Below are positions 55,911 to 64,000 of a DNA stretch of 64,000 nt, piece after piece. The DNA comes from Desulfobacca sp. (GTDB lineage Bacteria; Desulfobacterota; Desulfobaccia; Desulfobaccales; Desulfobaccaceae). The translations under genes were made by a program, and so were the position numbers. Every line of letters begins with the position of its first letter. Positions within the stretch are counted from its first letter, which is position 1. The notes beneath the pieces are model-generated. The model did not search any database, was not told where the DNA came from, and was given only the letters and a program-made list of their open reading frames with translations. Location: contig DYEV01000030.1 in NCBI GenBank assembly GCA_020725545.1, forward strand, positions 62,001 through 126,000, read 5' to 3'.

Positions 55911-57089
55911 ATGTCAACAGAAAATCCACCGATTACAATGCCTGCGGGAGGTGAGGTGGCGGCAACCACCAGCAAACCATATCTGTTCTTGACCTGGCTG
56001 GCCTGGCTGCTGGGGGTCGGGGTCTGTTTTGCCGTTTTGTTCTGCAGCGATAATGGTGGCGGACCGCCGCTGGTCAGTCATCATTCGGTAATCACTGATC
56101 AATCTGCCCAATCGCCAGAAGTGCCCCGGCCGCTTCAAGGCCCCCCAAGTCTCCTGACGCCGCCGGAGGTCAACGCCCTGCTCCCCACCCTCAACAACCG
56201 TGGCCAGGTGGTGGTCGCACCGGAAAATGACGCGGACTTGTTGGCGGCCTTCCACCCGCCGCCGGCCAAGCAGGCTGAGGCACCGACCCTGAGCCTAGCC
56301 CCCAATCCGGAAGAAGTGCATCGGAAGATCGTAGCCAAACAGCAGGAGATGATGGACGACGCCGCCTTCCAGGCGGCCTTAAAAAAATACGAAGCGGCCC
56401 TGGCCCAGCGGCAGGCCAAGAAGCCGCCTGAGCAGGTGCCCGCAGCCGGCTGGGGGCCACTCATCAATAAATATGCCCGGCAGCATGGGGTCGACGCCCG
56501 CCTGGTTTGGGCGGTGATGCGCCACGAATCAGGCTTTAACCCCAATGCGGTTTCGCCCAAAGGAGCCATGGGGCTGATGCAGCTCATCCCCAGCACCGCG
56601 GCACTCCTGGGCGTCACCGATCCCTTCAACCCCGAAGAGAATATCAGCGGCGGCGTCCGCTACCTCAAGATCTGTCTTACCAAATTCAATAACAATGTGG
56701 TCTGGGCCCTGGCCGCCTACAACGCCGGACCCGACAACGTCAGCAAATATCAGGGCTGCCCGCCCTTTGCCGAAACTCGGACCTATGTTCTCAAGGTCAT
56801 GCGCGACTACACCGGCGCCTGGATAGACCTGCCGCTGCCGCCCCAGACCGCTGGCATGGCCCGCCGGGCCGGCACGGACTCCAGCACCACTCTGGGGCAA
56901 GCGGTTGCCGCGCCACCCTCGGGGTTGGATTGGAAGATTCCCACCGCCACCTTTAAAGTGGCCAAACCCTCCTGGAAAATTCCGTTGGCCGCCACCATCA
57001 TGGCCAACCGCTTGCCTGTGGACGTGCGTCAGCATCCCGAAGTGATCCGGCTACTCGCCAAAAAGGCCAACCAGAAAGCAGGACCTTGA
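55911..57089 (+). CDS. Lytic transglycosylase, SLT family (membrane-anchored)
   Basis: 392 residues. One N-terminal helix (YLFLTWLAWLLGVGVCFAVLF) is followed by about 130 residues of Pro/Gln-rich linker, then an SLT domain very like its neighbour (INKYARQHGVDARLVWAVMRHESGFNP, SPKGAMGLMQLIP, ALAAYNAGPDNV) and a C-terminal extension ending in basic residues. The two genes look like a tandem duplication with diverged anchoring. The track ORF's TTG start overlaps the upstream stop. Confidence 0.9.
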   Translation: MSTENPPITMPAGGEVAATTSKPYLFLTWLAWLLGVGVCFAVLFCSDNGGGPPLVSHHSVITDQSAQSPEVPRPLQGPPSLLTPPEVNALLPTLNNRGQVVVAPENDADLLAAFHPPPAKQAEAPTLSLAPNPEEVHRKIVAKQQEMMDDAAFQAALKKYEAALAQRQAKKPPEQVPAAGWGPLINKYARQHGVDARLVWAVMRHESGFNPNAVSPKGAMGLMQLIPSTAALLGVTDPFNPEENISGGVRYLKICLTKFNNNVVWALAAYNAGPDNVSKYQGCPPFAETRTYVLKVMRDYTGAWIDLPLPPQTAGMARRAGTDSSTTLGQAVAAPPSGLDWKIPTATFKVAKPSWKIPLAATIMANRLPVDVRQHPEVIRLLAKKANQKAGP

Positions 57090-57162
57090 CCGGTTCCGGT
57101 ACAATTCCTGGCCCCTTCCCCTCAAAAACTCCTACCCCACATTTTCTCTCAACCCGGGTTTC

Positions 57163-59790
57163 CTATTGCTCGTCGGGCTCGGCTGGCATGATCACCAGTG
57201 GGGCCGGGATGGGGGGTGGGGGCGGCGCCGGCATGGTGCGCAGATGCACATCCAACTGCGGATACGGGAATTCGATGCCCCTTTCCCGGAAGATGTCAAA
57301 AATGGCCGCATGTAATTCATGGGTGGCCGGCACCCGGTCTGCCGGGCTGCGCAGGAAGACCCAGATGGTAAAGTCCAGGGAGCTGTTCCCATAGGCGCTG
57401 AAAAAGATCTGGGGCGGCGGTTCCGACAGAACCCGATGGTTCCGGCGACAGACCTCGGCAATGATTCGGGTGACTTGGTGAACATCCGAGCCATAGGACA
57501 CGCCCACTTTTAAGGCCAAGCGGTTGGCGCCCTGGCCGTAAAAGGTCCAATTGAGGATTTTCCCGGATAAGAGATCCGAGTTGGGGATGATGAGCACCGA
57601 ACGGTCGGAGTTCTCAAAGACCGTGCTCCGGACCCGAATGGCCTTGACCGTGCCCCATTGGCCGTCGATGACCAGCAGGTCCCCCACCTTGATGGGCCGT
57701 TCAAACAAAAGAATGAGGCCGCTGAAAAAATTGTTGACGATGTTTTGCAGGCCGAAACCGATGCCCACCCCCAAACCGCCGACGATGATGGCCAGGTTGG
57801 CAAAATTGATTCCTAAAAACCCCAGGGCCACAAAGACGCCCAGGGTCATCAGGGCATAATGCACCGTATTGGCAATGGTATGCTGGATGCCCAGGTCCCA
57901 CTGGCGCCGGCGAAAGATGCCGCTTTCCAGGGCCAGACGGCTGAACTGGGAAAGTTTGCGGGCAAACCACAAACTGGCCCCGGCCAGAAAGACGGCCAGC
58001 GGGGCCAAGGTTACCGGTCCGATTGACGGCCCTTGGGACAGGGCCGCCAGAATCTTTCTAATATCCCGCCAGTCTACCCCCCAGCTCAAAAAGATACCGG
58101 CGGCTATGGCCAGAACGATTAGAATATTAAGGGAATAGTTCAGAAAAAAGCGGACCCCCTCCAGGGTCTTGGCCTCCCATGACAGGCTGGTGGCCAAAAA
58201 ACCCTTAGGAGCCGTAAGAAAATTGATCAGGTCTTGCCCCAATTGTTTCAGCAGCCAGCCGCCGGCCAACACCAGGGCGCTCAGGAAGGCAGCGCCGGCC
58301 AGATACAGGGCCAGATTCTGAAACCCCAGCAGGTCGATGATAATAATGAAGCTGAGCCCCAGGAGGACGAGAAGCCGGAGGGTGCGGATAGACCCTGCCC
58401 AACGTCGGGGCAGCGTCGTTTCCTCACCGAGGAGGAGAATCTCCAAGTGTGGTTTGCGCAGCAGCCAACCGAACCACAGGATGACCACAAGCATATAGAA
58501 CAGAACGGCAAAGGTATAGCCGGAACCTTCCAGGCCCACCAGGCGCAGACACCAGAGGAGGTAATAACCCACCAGGAGAAATATGGCGGCCGCCAAGCCG
58601 TAGCGATAATAAAAGCGCGCCGTGGCGTCGGGCAGGCGCAGGATGCCCTCAGCCGGTTTGCCGGGAGCAAACATGGCCCAAAGGAAATGTTTCAGGAGGC
58701 TGATGCCGGTGGCCACCAGGAGGCCGCCCAGAACGATCTGGGCCGGGGTTCGGCCCAGAACCTTCATAACTCCCAAGGTTAGGCCGAGCCAGATAATCAT
58801 GGCCAATAAATAATAGTTATGGGCCAAGGCATTGACCACGGCCATGATCAGTTTCAGGCTGAAGGTCTGGGCCCTGGCCGCCAGGTTTTGTCGAAACTCT
58901 CGGCTGGCCCGGCGCAGCAGCCACATACTATACAGCAGCAAGACGAGAAAGATAAAGAGGCCGAGGAGTTCACTGCGATACGCCCGCAGCAGCCGGGCGG
59001 CATTGCCGGAAGCAATGTTTTCCTGAGCCATGGCCACAAGCTTCTGCGGCAAGGCCAGACCGGCGTCGATGCCCTCCAGGGCCAAGGCAATGATATCCGT
59101 GGGCTTCTGGCGCTCCAAGAGCTGCTGCCGGGATTTTTCCGCCACGAAGGTTTCCAGTTGCAGGGTAAAATCCCTTAGGAGCTCTTTTTCCTGGTTCAGT
59201 AGATCCAGGTGTGTTAGGAAGGTTTTTTGGATTTCCTCCAGCCTGCTGATGGCCGTGTTGGCCAAGGTCTGATACTGCTGCCGCTGCTGCTCCAGAGCCC
59301 GTTGGGCCGGGGTTTTGGCCGGGGGCTGATCAGCTTTTGGCAAAGCCGTTTTTTTGCTGGCCTCGGTCAATTCGCTGAGAATTTTGCCGAATTTTTCCTG
59401 CTCCTGCTCCAGGGTGGTGGCAGCCTTAACCCGCTGCTCTAACAGCCGGGCATAGTACTGCTGCAATTCTTTGGCCTGCTCCACGCTGACTTTGTCCAAA
59501 GAGAGGGCCGTTTTGTGCGTGCTGACGGCCACGGCCAAAGATTGGAATTCCTCCTGAGCCTTGGCCAACCGGCGTTGCAGTATCTCTCCTTGGGCCGTGA
59601 GCTCCTGGATCTGCTCCTGCAGGGTCTTGGTTATATCAGGGAGTGTGGTGCTCGGCGGCGGCGCCGGCAGTGGTGTGGTCTTGGGCTGCGGCTTTGGTGG
59701 GGCCGCCACTGCCGCCGCCTTTCCCAGGGTGCAACAGATCAGGATAAGGAGGAAAATCGTCAGAAATTGCTGAACACGTTTTTTAGGCAT
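57163..59790 (-). CDS. Large mechanosensitive channel of the MscS family (MscK/YbiO-like)
   Basis: About 875 residues. A signal sequence and a Pro-rich segment lead into a long periplasmic coiled coil (about residues 50-240), about ten membrane helices, then the MscS core (ANLAIIVGGLGVGIGFGLQNIVNNFFSG pore helix, FERPIKVGDLLVIDG, VRSTVFENSDRSVLIIPNSDL beta domain). It opens under membrane tension to release ions during osmotic downshock. Convergent with the lytic transglycosylase pair and divergent from mgtE. Confidence 0.92.
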   Translation of the reverse strand: MPKKRVQQFLTIFLLILICCTLGKAAAVAAPPKPQPKTTPLPAPPPSTTLPDITKTLQEQIQELTAQGEILQRRLAKAQEEFQSLAVAVSTHKTALSLDKVSVEQAKELQQYYARLLEQRVKAATTLEQEQEKFGKILSELTEASKKTALPKADQPPAKTPAQRALEQQRQQYQTLANTAISRLEEIQKTFLTHLDLLNQEKELLRDFTLQLETFVAEKSRQQLLERQKPTDIIALALEGIDAGLALPQKLVAMAQENIASGNAARLLRAYRSELLGLFIFLVLLLYSMWLLRRASREFRQNLAARAQTFSLKLIMAVVNALAHNYYLLAMIIWLGLTLGVMKVLGRTPAQIVLGGLLVATGISLLKHFLWAMFAPGKPAEGILRLPDATARFYYRYGLAAAIFLLVGYYLLWCLRLVGLEGSGYTFAVLFYMLVVILWFGWLLRKPHLEILLLGEETTLPRRWAGSIRTLRLLVLLGLSFIIIIDLLGFQNLALYLAGAAFLSALVLAGGWLLKQLGQDLINFLTAPKGFLATSLSWEAKTLEGVRFFLNYSLNILIVLAIAAGIFLSWGVDWRDIRKILAALSQGPSIGPVTLAPLAVFLAGASLWFARKLSQFSRLALESGIFRRRQWDLGIQHTIANTVHYALMTLGVFVALGFLGINFANLAIIVGGLGVGIGFGLQNIVNNFFSGLILLFERPIKVGDLLVIDGQWGTVKAIRVRSTVFENSDRSVLIIPNSDLLSGKILNWTFYGQGANRLALKVGVSYGSDVHQVTRIIAEVCRRNHRVLSEPPPQIFFSAYGNSSLDFTIWVFLRSPADRVPATHELHAAIFDIFRERGIEFPYPQLDVHLRTMPAPPPPPIPAPLVIMPAEPDEQ

Positions 59791-59930
59791 AGCGGCCTTT
59801 CCGTCTATTTCTACCGACCTTTGGCCGGTTGGCAGAAGCAAACAAAATTCTAACAATATTAGGTTACTCTTGGAGATAAAAAGATTATATCATAGGTATT
59901 GACCAGACTGTTGGCAAAACCGGGGGGCAA

Positions 59931-61271
59931 ATGGATGACTTGGCGGAAATCTTAAAAGATTTGCTGGCCCAGCAGCGGTGGGACGAATTGAAGGCCTTGT
60001 TGAGCCAGAAAAATCCCACTGACCTGGCCGAGGTCCTCCCTTCTTTGCCAACCTCCGAATATGCCCTGTTTTTCCGGCTCCTGGAAAAGACCAAGGCAGT
60101 AGAAGTCTTTGAAAATTTGGAATTGGAGGATCAACAGAAGCTTTTGGCCGGCTTTCGGGATGAACAGGTGCGGGATCTGGTGGAACACATGTCCCCGGAC
60201 GATCGGGCCAACCTTCTGGATGAGCTGCCAGCCCGGGTAGCTAAACGGCTCCTCAAAATGCTCAGTCCGGCGGAGCGCGAGGCCACTTCCCTCCTCCTCG
60301 GCTATAAAGAACATACCGCCGGGCGCATCATGACCCCGGAATATATCTCCTTCAAGACGCATCTCCGAGTCAGCGAGGCCTTGGACAAAATCCGGCGCAT
60401 CGGCCTGGATAAAGAGACGGTCTACTATTGCTATGTTATCGATGAACAGCGACGCTTGCTGGGCATGGTCTCCCTCAAAGACCTGGTCCTGGCCGCGCCG
60501 GAAACCAGGATCGGCGACATCATGCTCCGGGAGGTCGTCTTTGTTCATACCGATGACGATCAGGAAGAGGTAGCCCGGCAGATCAGGAAATACGACCTCC
60601 TGGCCATTCCGGTGGTCGACCGGGAGGACCGGTTAGTGGGCATCATCACCCACGACGATATCATGGACATCATGGAGGAGGAAACTACCGAAGATATCTA
60701 CCGGTTGGGGGCTGTGCCCGTCCAGGAACAGAGCTATTTCAAAGCCCACATGATAACGGTGGCCGCCCGCCGGGTGGGGTGGCTGTTGGTGTTGCTCCTC
60801 ACCAACACCATGACCGGCTCCATTATCATGGATCAGAATACCCTGCTGCAGTCGGTAGTAGCCTTGGCTGCCTTTGTGCCTTTGCTCATCGGCAGCGGCG
60901 GCAACATCGGCTCCCAGACCTCCACGGTTATTGTCCGGGGGCTGGCTCTCAAGGAAGTGACCTTTGGCAATGCCTTCAAGATCCTACTCCGGGAAGTGGG
61001 GATCGGCTTGCTGTTGGGGAGTTTTTTGGGGGTGATCGTCGTTTTCTGGTCCCACTGGCTCCAGGGCAATTGGCTGGTGTCCCTGGCCGTGGGATTGAGC
61101 CTGGTGGTCATCTCCACTATGGCCACATTTTTTGGCGGCCTCCTGCCCCTGGTTTTCGTCCGCCTGGGCATCGATCCGGCCGTGGTCTCTGCGCCGTTTA
61201 TCTCCACCATGGTGGATGTCCTGGGGGTCTTCACTTATTTTCAGATCGCCCGGCTGATTCTTTCTCTGTGA
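59931..61271 (+). CDS. mgtE: Magnesium transporter MgtE
   Basis: 446 residues: an N-terminal MgtE_N helical domain, two CBS domains (about 130-250), the plug helix and five transmembrane helices. PLLIGSGGNIGSQTSTVIVRGLAL is the pore signature and the later FISTMVDVLGVFTYF the last helix. The CBS/N domain gates Mg2+ flow by Mg2+ binding. No M-box riboswitch is visible in the 75-base gap upstream. The 3' end overlaps the convergent unknown gene by 41 bases. Confidence 0.96.
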   Translation: MDDLAEILKDLLAQQRWDELKALLSQKNPTDLAEVLPSLPTSEYALFFRLLEKTKAVEVFENLELEDQQKLLAGFRDEQVRDLVEHMSPDDRANLLDELPARVAKRLLKMLSPAEREATSLLLGYKEHTAGRIMTPEYISFKTHLRVSEALDKIRRIGLDKETVYYCYVIDEQRRLLGMVSLKDLVLAAPETRIGDIMLREVVFVHTDDDQEEVARQIRKYDLLAIPVVDREDRLVGIITHDDIMDIMEEETTEDIYRLGAVPVQEQSYFKAHMITVAARRVGWLLVLLLTNTMTGSIIMDQNTLLQSVVALAAFVPLLIGSGGNIGSQTSTVIVRGLALKEVTFGNAFKILLREVGIGLLLGSFLGVIVVFWSHWLQGNWLVSLAVGLSLVVISTMATFFGGLLPLVFVRLGIDPAVVSAPFISTMVDVLGVFTYFQIARLILSL

Positions 61272-62214
61272 GGAATCTGCTCACGAGATTATTGGCCTGG
61301 GCCGAAGGCGCCTGCTTCAGGAGGGGATAGAGTTGGGCGCAGTCCTCGTAGGTCAGCCGACACATGAGGGTGCTGAGACGCAACTCCTCATCCAAATGGG
61401 GGGTCGGCGAACCGGAGGCGGGCACTTCGTCTTTGCCCAGCAATTTAATATAGATCAGGCTGCGGGCCGCGAGAAGCTTCTCGGTCTCCGGGGCAATGGG
61501 CCGCCGGAACAGGTAAGCAAAGGTCAATTCATCGCCCGGACCAAAGACCCGGGGGCGGTGGGCGCGCTGCCGGGCTACGGCGCCCAAAAGAAAATGGGGC
61601 CGCACCTCGCCCCGGCCATGTAATGCCCGTCGCAGTTCGCCGGGCAGAGACAGGTGCATGTGCCCGGTTTCCACATAGACCGACTCAAACTGGCCGGTCA
61701 GGGCAGCCAGGGCCTGCGCCCGCATGGCATCCCGCCAGCGGAAGCGGGCTGCATCACGGCGGGCAAATTCCAGCACCGTCTCCACCACCCGAGGGAACGG
61801 CGCCTGCATGGACACCTCATAGAAACGTAGCAGCGCGGCTGTCGCCTCCCGTTCCATATCATAGACCTGCCGCAGCTCCTCCCTGGACCTGACCTCCTCT
61901 GGAGGAACTTCCTGGGCAAAAAGTTCATGAATGGTCACTAGGCGTTCCAGGTAGGGTTCAATCTGCAGGATAGTCCGCCCCTCGTGCCAGAGCTCCTGCA
62001 GGATGGCCAACTGCTGCCGACTGAACTCCGGGAACTCGGCGTCCAGCTCCCAGAGATAATCCTCTATCGGGGCGGTGCCTTGCAAAACCCGGGGAAGGGT
62101 TGGAGATGGGGGTTCCTCCAAAACAATGGCCTGGTGGTTGCTCATGGCCGCCCGCGCATACGGCAGGGACTCCAAACGGTGAGTCGAGAAAGCGATGGTA
62201 AAAGTGGTGTTCAC
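61231..62214 (-). CDS. Conserved-looking protein coupled to bioC, unknown function
   Basis: About 327 residues from GTG 62214, which overlaps the bioC stop as GTGA; the track start (62253) lies inside bioC. No signal or membrane segment. Distinct segments are NTTFTIAFSTHRLESLPY at the start, AIVLEEPPSP, a helical centre rich in Glu/Arg, VYVETGHMHLSLPGELRRAL, and LARSLIYIKLLGKDE-like strands. I cannot place it in a family. The stop-start overlap suggests it is made together with BioC. Confidence 0.75.
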   Translation of the reverse strand: MNTTFTIAFSTHRLESLPYARAAMSNHQAIVLEEPPSPTLPRVLQGTAPIEDYLWELDAEFPEFSRQQLAILQELWHEGRTILQIEPYLERLVTIHELFAQEVPPEEVRSREELRQVYDMEREATAALLRFYEVSMQAPFPRVVETVLEFARRDAARFRWRDAMRAQALAALTGQFESVYVETGHMHLSLPGELRRALHGRGEVRPHFLLGAVARQRAHRPRVFGPGDELTFAYLFRRPIAPETEKLLAARSLIYIKLLGKDEVPASGSPTPHLDEELRLSTLMCRLTYEDCAQLYPLLKQAPSAQANNLVSRFLTEKESAGRSENK

Positions 62215-63086
62215 CGCGCCCCCCGGGACACAGGTTTCCTGCCCTGGAGCCACATCACCTCATAGGTCACCCGAATGCCGCCGGCCTGGGAGAAATTACC
62301 GTAATAGTGGTCCGCCATGGTGGCCAGGAGACGCCGGGGAAGGAATTGCGGCCGGCTGGACGTGGCCCCCATGCCCCGCACCGCCCGCAGAAAGGCCCAC
62401 AGATCTGGATAGACTTCCGGCCAAACTTCCTGGCGCCGGCTGATGTCCTCAAAACCTGTTTTTTCTAAAAATTCCTGCCAATCCTGGCCGCTGGCAAAAT
62501 GCCGGGCCGGAATGTCCGGGACGGCGAGTCCCGGCCAGAACCTCCCGGCTTGGGCAAAACTCTGGGCCAACTCCTGAAAGGTCAGAGGTCCCAATGTGGC
62601 AAAGGCTAAGACCCCGCCGGGCGTCAGGGCCTGGTAATAGCGCCGGCAGGCCAGATCCGGTCGGCTGAACCACTGAAAAACGGAGCTGCTGGTAATCAAG
62701 TCATACCGACCCGGCACCTCCTGTTCGCCATCGGCCACCAGCCAGGCAATGCCGCCGGCACCAGCCAAGCGGGCCTGCGCAGCCTGCAGCGCGGCCGGGG
62801 CCAGGTCCAAGGCGGTAATCCGGGCCTGGGGAAAGGCCCGGCGCAACAGACCAGTGAGATAACCGGTGCCGCAGCCGATCTCGAGGATGCGGTCAAAGGG
62901 CTGCCCCGACTTGGCCAGGCTGTCCACCAACTCTTCCGCCAAACGCCGCTGCACCACGGCAAACTGGTCGTAGCGGGCCGCCTGTCGGCCAAAGTTATGC
63001 CCCAGACGGATTTTGTCAACACTTTCAGGGATTACCTCCCTCCTGATCCATTTCAGGGCACAGACGCCTGCCGCTAACTGTCTCAT
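62211..63086 (-). CDS. bioC: Malonyl-ACP O-methyltransferase BioC
   Basis: SAM-dependent methyltransferase of 291 residues that masks malonyl-ACP so fatty-acid synthesis can build the pimeloyl chain of biotin. It has NFGRQAARYDQFAVVQRRLAEEL, the BioC N-terminal signature, and ILEIGCGTGYLTGLL for SAM, ITALDLAPAALQAA, DLITSSSVFQWF and TPGGVLAFATLG. The 25 residues before the signature are unusual, so the start is uncertain. Order on the strand is bioF, bioH-like, bioC. Confidence 0.88.
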   Translation of the reverse strand: MRQLAAGVCALKWIRREVIPESVDKIRLGHNFGRQAARYDQFAVVQRRLAEELVDSLAKSGQPFDRILEIGCGTGYLTGLLRRAFPQARITALDLAPAALQAAQARLAGAGGIAWLVADGEQEVPGRYDLITSSSVFQWFSRPDLACRRYYQALTPGGVLAFATLGPLTFQELAQSFAQAGRFWPGLAVPDIPARHFASGQDWQEFLEKTGFEDISRRQEVWPEVYPDLWAFLRAVRGMGATSSRPQFLPRRLLATMADHYYGNFSQAGGIRVTYEVMWLQGRKPVSRGAR

Positions 63087-63140
63087 TTTCTTATCCCTTT
63101 TTGCTTTTTCCTGCCAAACCTTGAAAAAAATATGCAGCCC

Positions 63141-63833
63141 TCAGACCAGGTATGGTTCCAACAGCTCTGTGATGTCCTGGCTCCGGCTTGCCATGGGAGC
63201 ATGGCCGGCGTCCGGCAGCAGCACCAGGCGGGCCGCCGCCAGCTGTTCTGCCAAAAAATGGGCCTGAGCCACCGGCGTAATCCGGTCGGCGGTCCCATGG
63301 ACAAGGATAATGGCGTCGGCGGCCACTTGGGGCAGCTTGGGCCGCAGGTCTGTATGCCTTAGGTAATCCAACCCCGCGGCCAGCCAACCGGGGTCCTGGG
63401 CCTGAGGCAGCACGGCCGTCAAAGGCTCCCGGGCGGCGGCTTCCCGGGGGCCCAGGAGCTGCTGGTGAAACTCCTGGACCACCTGTTCCGGATCGGTGCG
63501 CAGGCGTTGGCGCATTCCCCGCACCACCGCCACCGGCCAGCCTATTTGATAATCCGGCCGCATGCAAAAACTGGCACACCCGGACAGGACTACCAGCGCG
63601 GCCGGCCGAAACCCTCGGGCACAGACCTCCAAGGCCAGCATCGCCCCCAACGACCACCCCACCAAGACGGTCTGGGCCGGAGCCAGTCCCTGGAGGTGGT
63701 TCCACAGCCAATCGGCCTCCCACACCGGCAAGTTGGGCGTCCAGAGCTCGGCGCAGGCGGCCAGCGCCCTCCGCTGATACGTCCAGATCCGGCTGTCCGT
63801 GGCCCAACCATGCAGCAATACCAAATGCTTCAC
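63141..63833 (-). CDS. bioH: Alpha/beta hydrolase, BioH-like pimeloyl-ACP methyl esterase
   Basis: 230 residues. HLVLLHGWATDSRIW supplies the oxyanion HGW, LVGWSLGAMLALEV the nucleophile Ser, ILVHGTADRITPV the Asp and LPDAGHAPM the His. Between bioF and bioC it is well placed to remove the methyl mask after chain elongation. BioG, BioV and other unrelated esterases can fill that slot, but the BioH fold is evident here. It starts 22 bases after the bioF stop. Confidence 0.85.
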   Translation of the reverse strand: MKHLVLLHGWATDSRIWTYQRRALAACAELWTPNLPVWEADWLWNHLQGLAPAQTVLVGWSLGAMLALEVCARGFRPAALVVLSGCASFCMRPDYQIGWPVAVVRGMRQRLRTDPEQVVQEFHQQLLGPREAAAREPLTAVLPQAQDPGWLAAGLDYLRHTDLRPKLPQVAADAIILVHGTADRITPVAQAHFLAEQLAAARLVLLPDAGHAPMASRSQDITELLEPYLV

Positions 63834-63855
63834 GGCAGTTTCCTGTTGTCCGTGG

Positions 63856-64000
63856 TCAGCGGTCCTTTATCTCTGCCCCGAGCCGTTTACTCCCGACCTC
63901 TGACCCCCGACTAATCTCCAACTCCCGACCTACCTGGACGATCGTGGCCACGGCCTGCGCCAACTCATCGGCCTGATGGGCCGCGGACAGAGAAAAACGC
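63856..64000 (-). CDS. bioF: 8-amino-7-oxononanoate synthase, C-terminal end (partial)
   Basis: Only the last 47 codons are inside the window. They read RFSLSAAHQADELAQAVATIV and end in a hydrophilic tail (...LGAEIKDR). FSLSAAHT-type strings close the PLP-dependent KAPA synthase family, where BioF condenses pimeloyl-ACP with alanine. The 5' part lies beyond the right edge. The identity is supported by the adjacent bioH- and bioC-like genes. Confidence 0.75.
   Translation of the reverse strand, partial: RFSLSAAHQADELAQAVATIVQVGRELEISRGSEVGSKRLGAEIKDR

Noticed and set aside
59857-59930. M-box magnesium riboswitch before mgtE
   Set aside because: The gap is only about 75 bases and shows none of the M-box conserved segments.

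Overview
The window reads as chromosomal DNA from an anaerobic, GC-rich bacterium, most likely of the Desulfobacterota (former Deltaproteobacteria, Desulfobacca/Syntrophobacter-like). This is an inference. It rests on an 11-subunit Nuo complex without the NADH module, an alpha-type glutamine synthetase, CsrA, a probable selenocysteine gene and the general gene mix. I saw no tRNA, rRNA, CRISPR array, phage or intact mobile element. Nearly all of the DNA is ordinary chromosome with short intergenic gaps.

Region by region. (1) 1-3.5 kb: nitrogen control, amtB-glnB on the minus strand followed by glnA. Each unit has a sigma-54-type -24/-12 promoter and matching ACAATATTGT palindromes at about the same upstream distance. 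(2) 3.5-4.3 kb: a gene-poor stretch with a possible structured RNA and a tiny membrane gene. This gene appears to read through an in-frame TGA as selenocysteine, with a SECIS-like hairpin and a strong terminator. (3) 4.3-8.2 kb: folE2, hisD, an acetyltransferase and a phosphoesterase. (4) 8.4-17.8 kb: a potassium cluster, kimA-like, a decayed sensor-kinase gene, kup, ktrB, ktrA, an intact sensor kinase and a receiver-TPR regulator. Two ydaO-type (c-di-AMP) riboswitches sit in front of kimA and kup. (5) 18-23.4 kb: an ADP-ribosylglycohydrolase, a tandem-repeat coiled-coil protein, an Na+/H+ or anion transporter of the IT superfamily, and a secreted MsrA-MsrB fusion. (6) 23.5-33.5 kb: nuoABCDHIJKLMN with its own promoter and terminator. 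(7) 33.6-36.7 kb: a large PEP-synthase-like protein with an unusual C-terminus. (8) 36.8-44.9 kb: uppP, gatA, gatC, csrA, a ROK kinase, TsaC/Sua5, DUF89, rhomboid and two unknown proteins. (9) 45-53.9 kb: an RdgC-like pair, mutM, DUF3124, a PP-loop protein, a short palindromic repeat, an O-methyltransferase, apgM, a periplasmic M14-like peptidase, a TSUP permease and an ECF sigma factor. (10) 54-64 kb: an IS66-like remnant, two lytic transglycosylases, a large mechanosensitive channel, mgtE, and a biotin cluster (bioF-bioH-like-bioC-unknown) that runs off the window.

Themes. Nitrogen control looks transcriptional, because both PII and glutamine synthetase lack the usual covalent modification sites. 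Potassium, ion and osmotic balance is heavily represented: three K+ importers, c-di-AMP riboswitches, an MscS-type channel, MgtE and an antiporter-like protein. Energy conservation runs through a Nuo complex that must take electrons from something other than a NuoEFG module encoded here. The most interesting items are the hidden selenoprotein, the c-di-AMP potassium cluster with its receiver-TPR regulator, the paired sigma-54/palindrome architecture, and the PEP-synthase-like fusion protein.
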